A DNA stretch of 39,643 nucleotides, taken from Pseudonocardia sp. (GTDB lineage Bacteria > Actinomycetota > Actinomycetes > Mycobacteriales > Pseudonocardiaceae). The DNA lies in contig JAFASX010000079.1 of NCBI GenBank assembly GCA_019244295.1, positions 1 through 39,643 of the forward strand. Direction: 5' to 3'. Every line of letters starts with the position of its first letter. The first letter of the stretch is position 1. The position numbers were made by a program, and so were the translations under genes. A model generated the notes under the pieces. That model was given only the letters and a program-made list of their open reading frames with translations. It did no database searches and was not told the DNA's origin. This document shows, one piece after another, positions 39,270 to 39,643 of this stretch.

Positions 39270-39643
39270 GAGCGGGGCATCACCGTCGATCACGTGACCA
39301 TGTACCGCTGGGTGCGGCGCTGCACACCCCTTGTTGATCGACGTGGCACGACCGTGCCGCGTGGCGCCCGGTGATCGCTGATTTGTCGATGACACCTATG
39401 TCACAGTGGCCGGGCGCTGGGTCTATCTGTACCGGGCAATCGATCAGTTCGGGCAGGTCATCGATGTTGTGGTCACCGAGAAACGGGACATGGCGGCGAC
39501 TCGCCGATTCGTCACCCGCGCACGTGAGCAGGGGCCGTGCCCGACCGAGGTCAGCACTGACCGCGCGGCTGTCTACCCGCGGGTGCTCGACGAGCTGGTC
39601 TCCGGGGCCTGTCATGTCACCGAGCGATACGCGGATAACGCAA
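39266..39643 (+). pseudogene. IS6-family transposase, degenerate copy 2 (cut by window end)
   Basis: The plus strand reads AERGITVDHVTMYRWVRR, then shifts frame near 39310-39320 into LLIDVARPCRVAPGDR, meets TGA where Trp of GDRW is expected, and continues FVDDTYVTVAGRWVYLYRAI, FGQVIDVVVTEKRD, TEVSTDRAAVYPRVLDEL and YADNA to the end of the window. The N-terminal 40 or so residues are missing; the 96-bp repeat joins mid-gene. Frameshift plus nonsense show it is inactive. It runs opposite to copy 1 at 30 kb. Confidence 0.85.

Noticed and set aside
29740..39643. Direct repeat of the tRNA-Thr 3' end (attR)
   Set aside because: I looked for the ggttcgacccc...accggct sequence downstream and found no second copy in the window, so no att sites are annotated.

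Overview
The window comes from a high-GC actinobacterium, most likely Pseudonocardiales (Pseudonocardiaceae). From memory, genes 1-29 kb follow the order of the M. tuberculosis Rv3610c-Rv3579c neighbourhood: ftsH, folE, folP, folB, folK, DUF3180, DUF2520, panC, panD, coaX, lysS, lsr2, clpC, mhuD, hydrolase, mutY, radA, lpqE, carD, ispD, ispF, cysS, rlmB. Frequent GTG starts, start/stop overlaps, few intergenic T-runs and a pSAM2/pMEA-type mobile element remnant fit the same group. No database search was possible; family names rest on motifs and remembered homologues.

1-29.25 kb, conserved chromosome. The 3' end of hpt is followed by a convergent secreted trypsin-like protease and then a long plus-strand block: ftsH; folate genes folE-folP-folB-folK; a DUF3180 membrane protein; and a DUF2520-panC-panD pantothenate set. 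coaX is broken by a large in-frame deletion. Then come a minus-strand methyltransferase, lysS, lsr2 and clpC. After clpC lie a decayed HExxH-protein remnant, DUF1810, a MhuD-type heme oxygenase, an alpha/beta hydrolase, mutY, a beta-carbonic anhydrase and a membrane-anchored protein. radA, lpqE, carD, ispD, ispF, cysS, rlmB, a LacI regulator and otsA complete the block. disA, expected beside radA, is absent, and radA has no canonical start codon that would include its complete zinc finger.

29.66-34.4 kb, mobile-element graveyard. It begins at tRNA-Thr(TGT). It holds a degenerate IS6-type transposase, a HAD phosphatase overlapping an N-terminally truncated GntR regulator, a broken pra-like gene (activator of actinomycete integrative conjugative elements), two small proteins and a truncated IS4-type transposase. 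I read this as the remnant of an AICE.

34.4-36.3 kb, intact metal-uptake module. A His-rich ArsR-type sensor is divergent from a NiCoT nickel/cobalt permease with a cobalamin riboswitch in its leader, suggesting control by both metal and B12.

36.3-39.64 kb, decayed DNA and one intact gene. It contains a Crp/GlxR-like palindrome with no clear target, a resolvase-type HTH fragment, two diverged 96-bp repeats, an epoxide hydrolase with a 103-bp inverted copy of its own interior at its 3' end, and a second broken IS6 transposase cut by the window edge.
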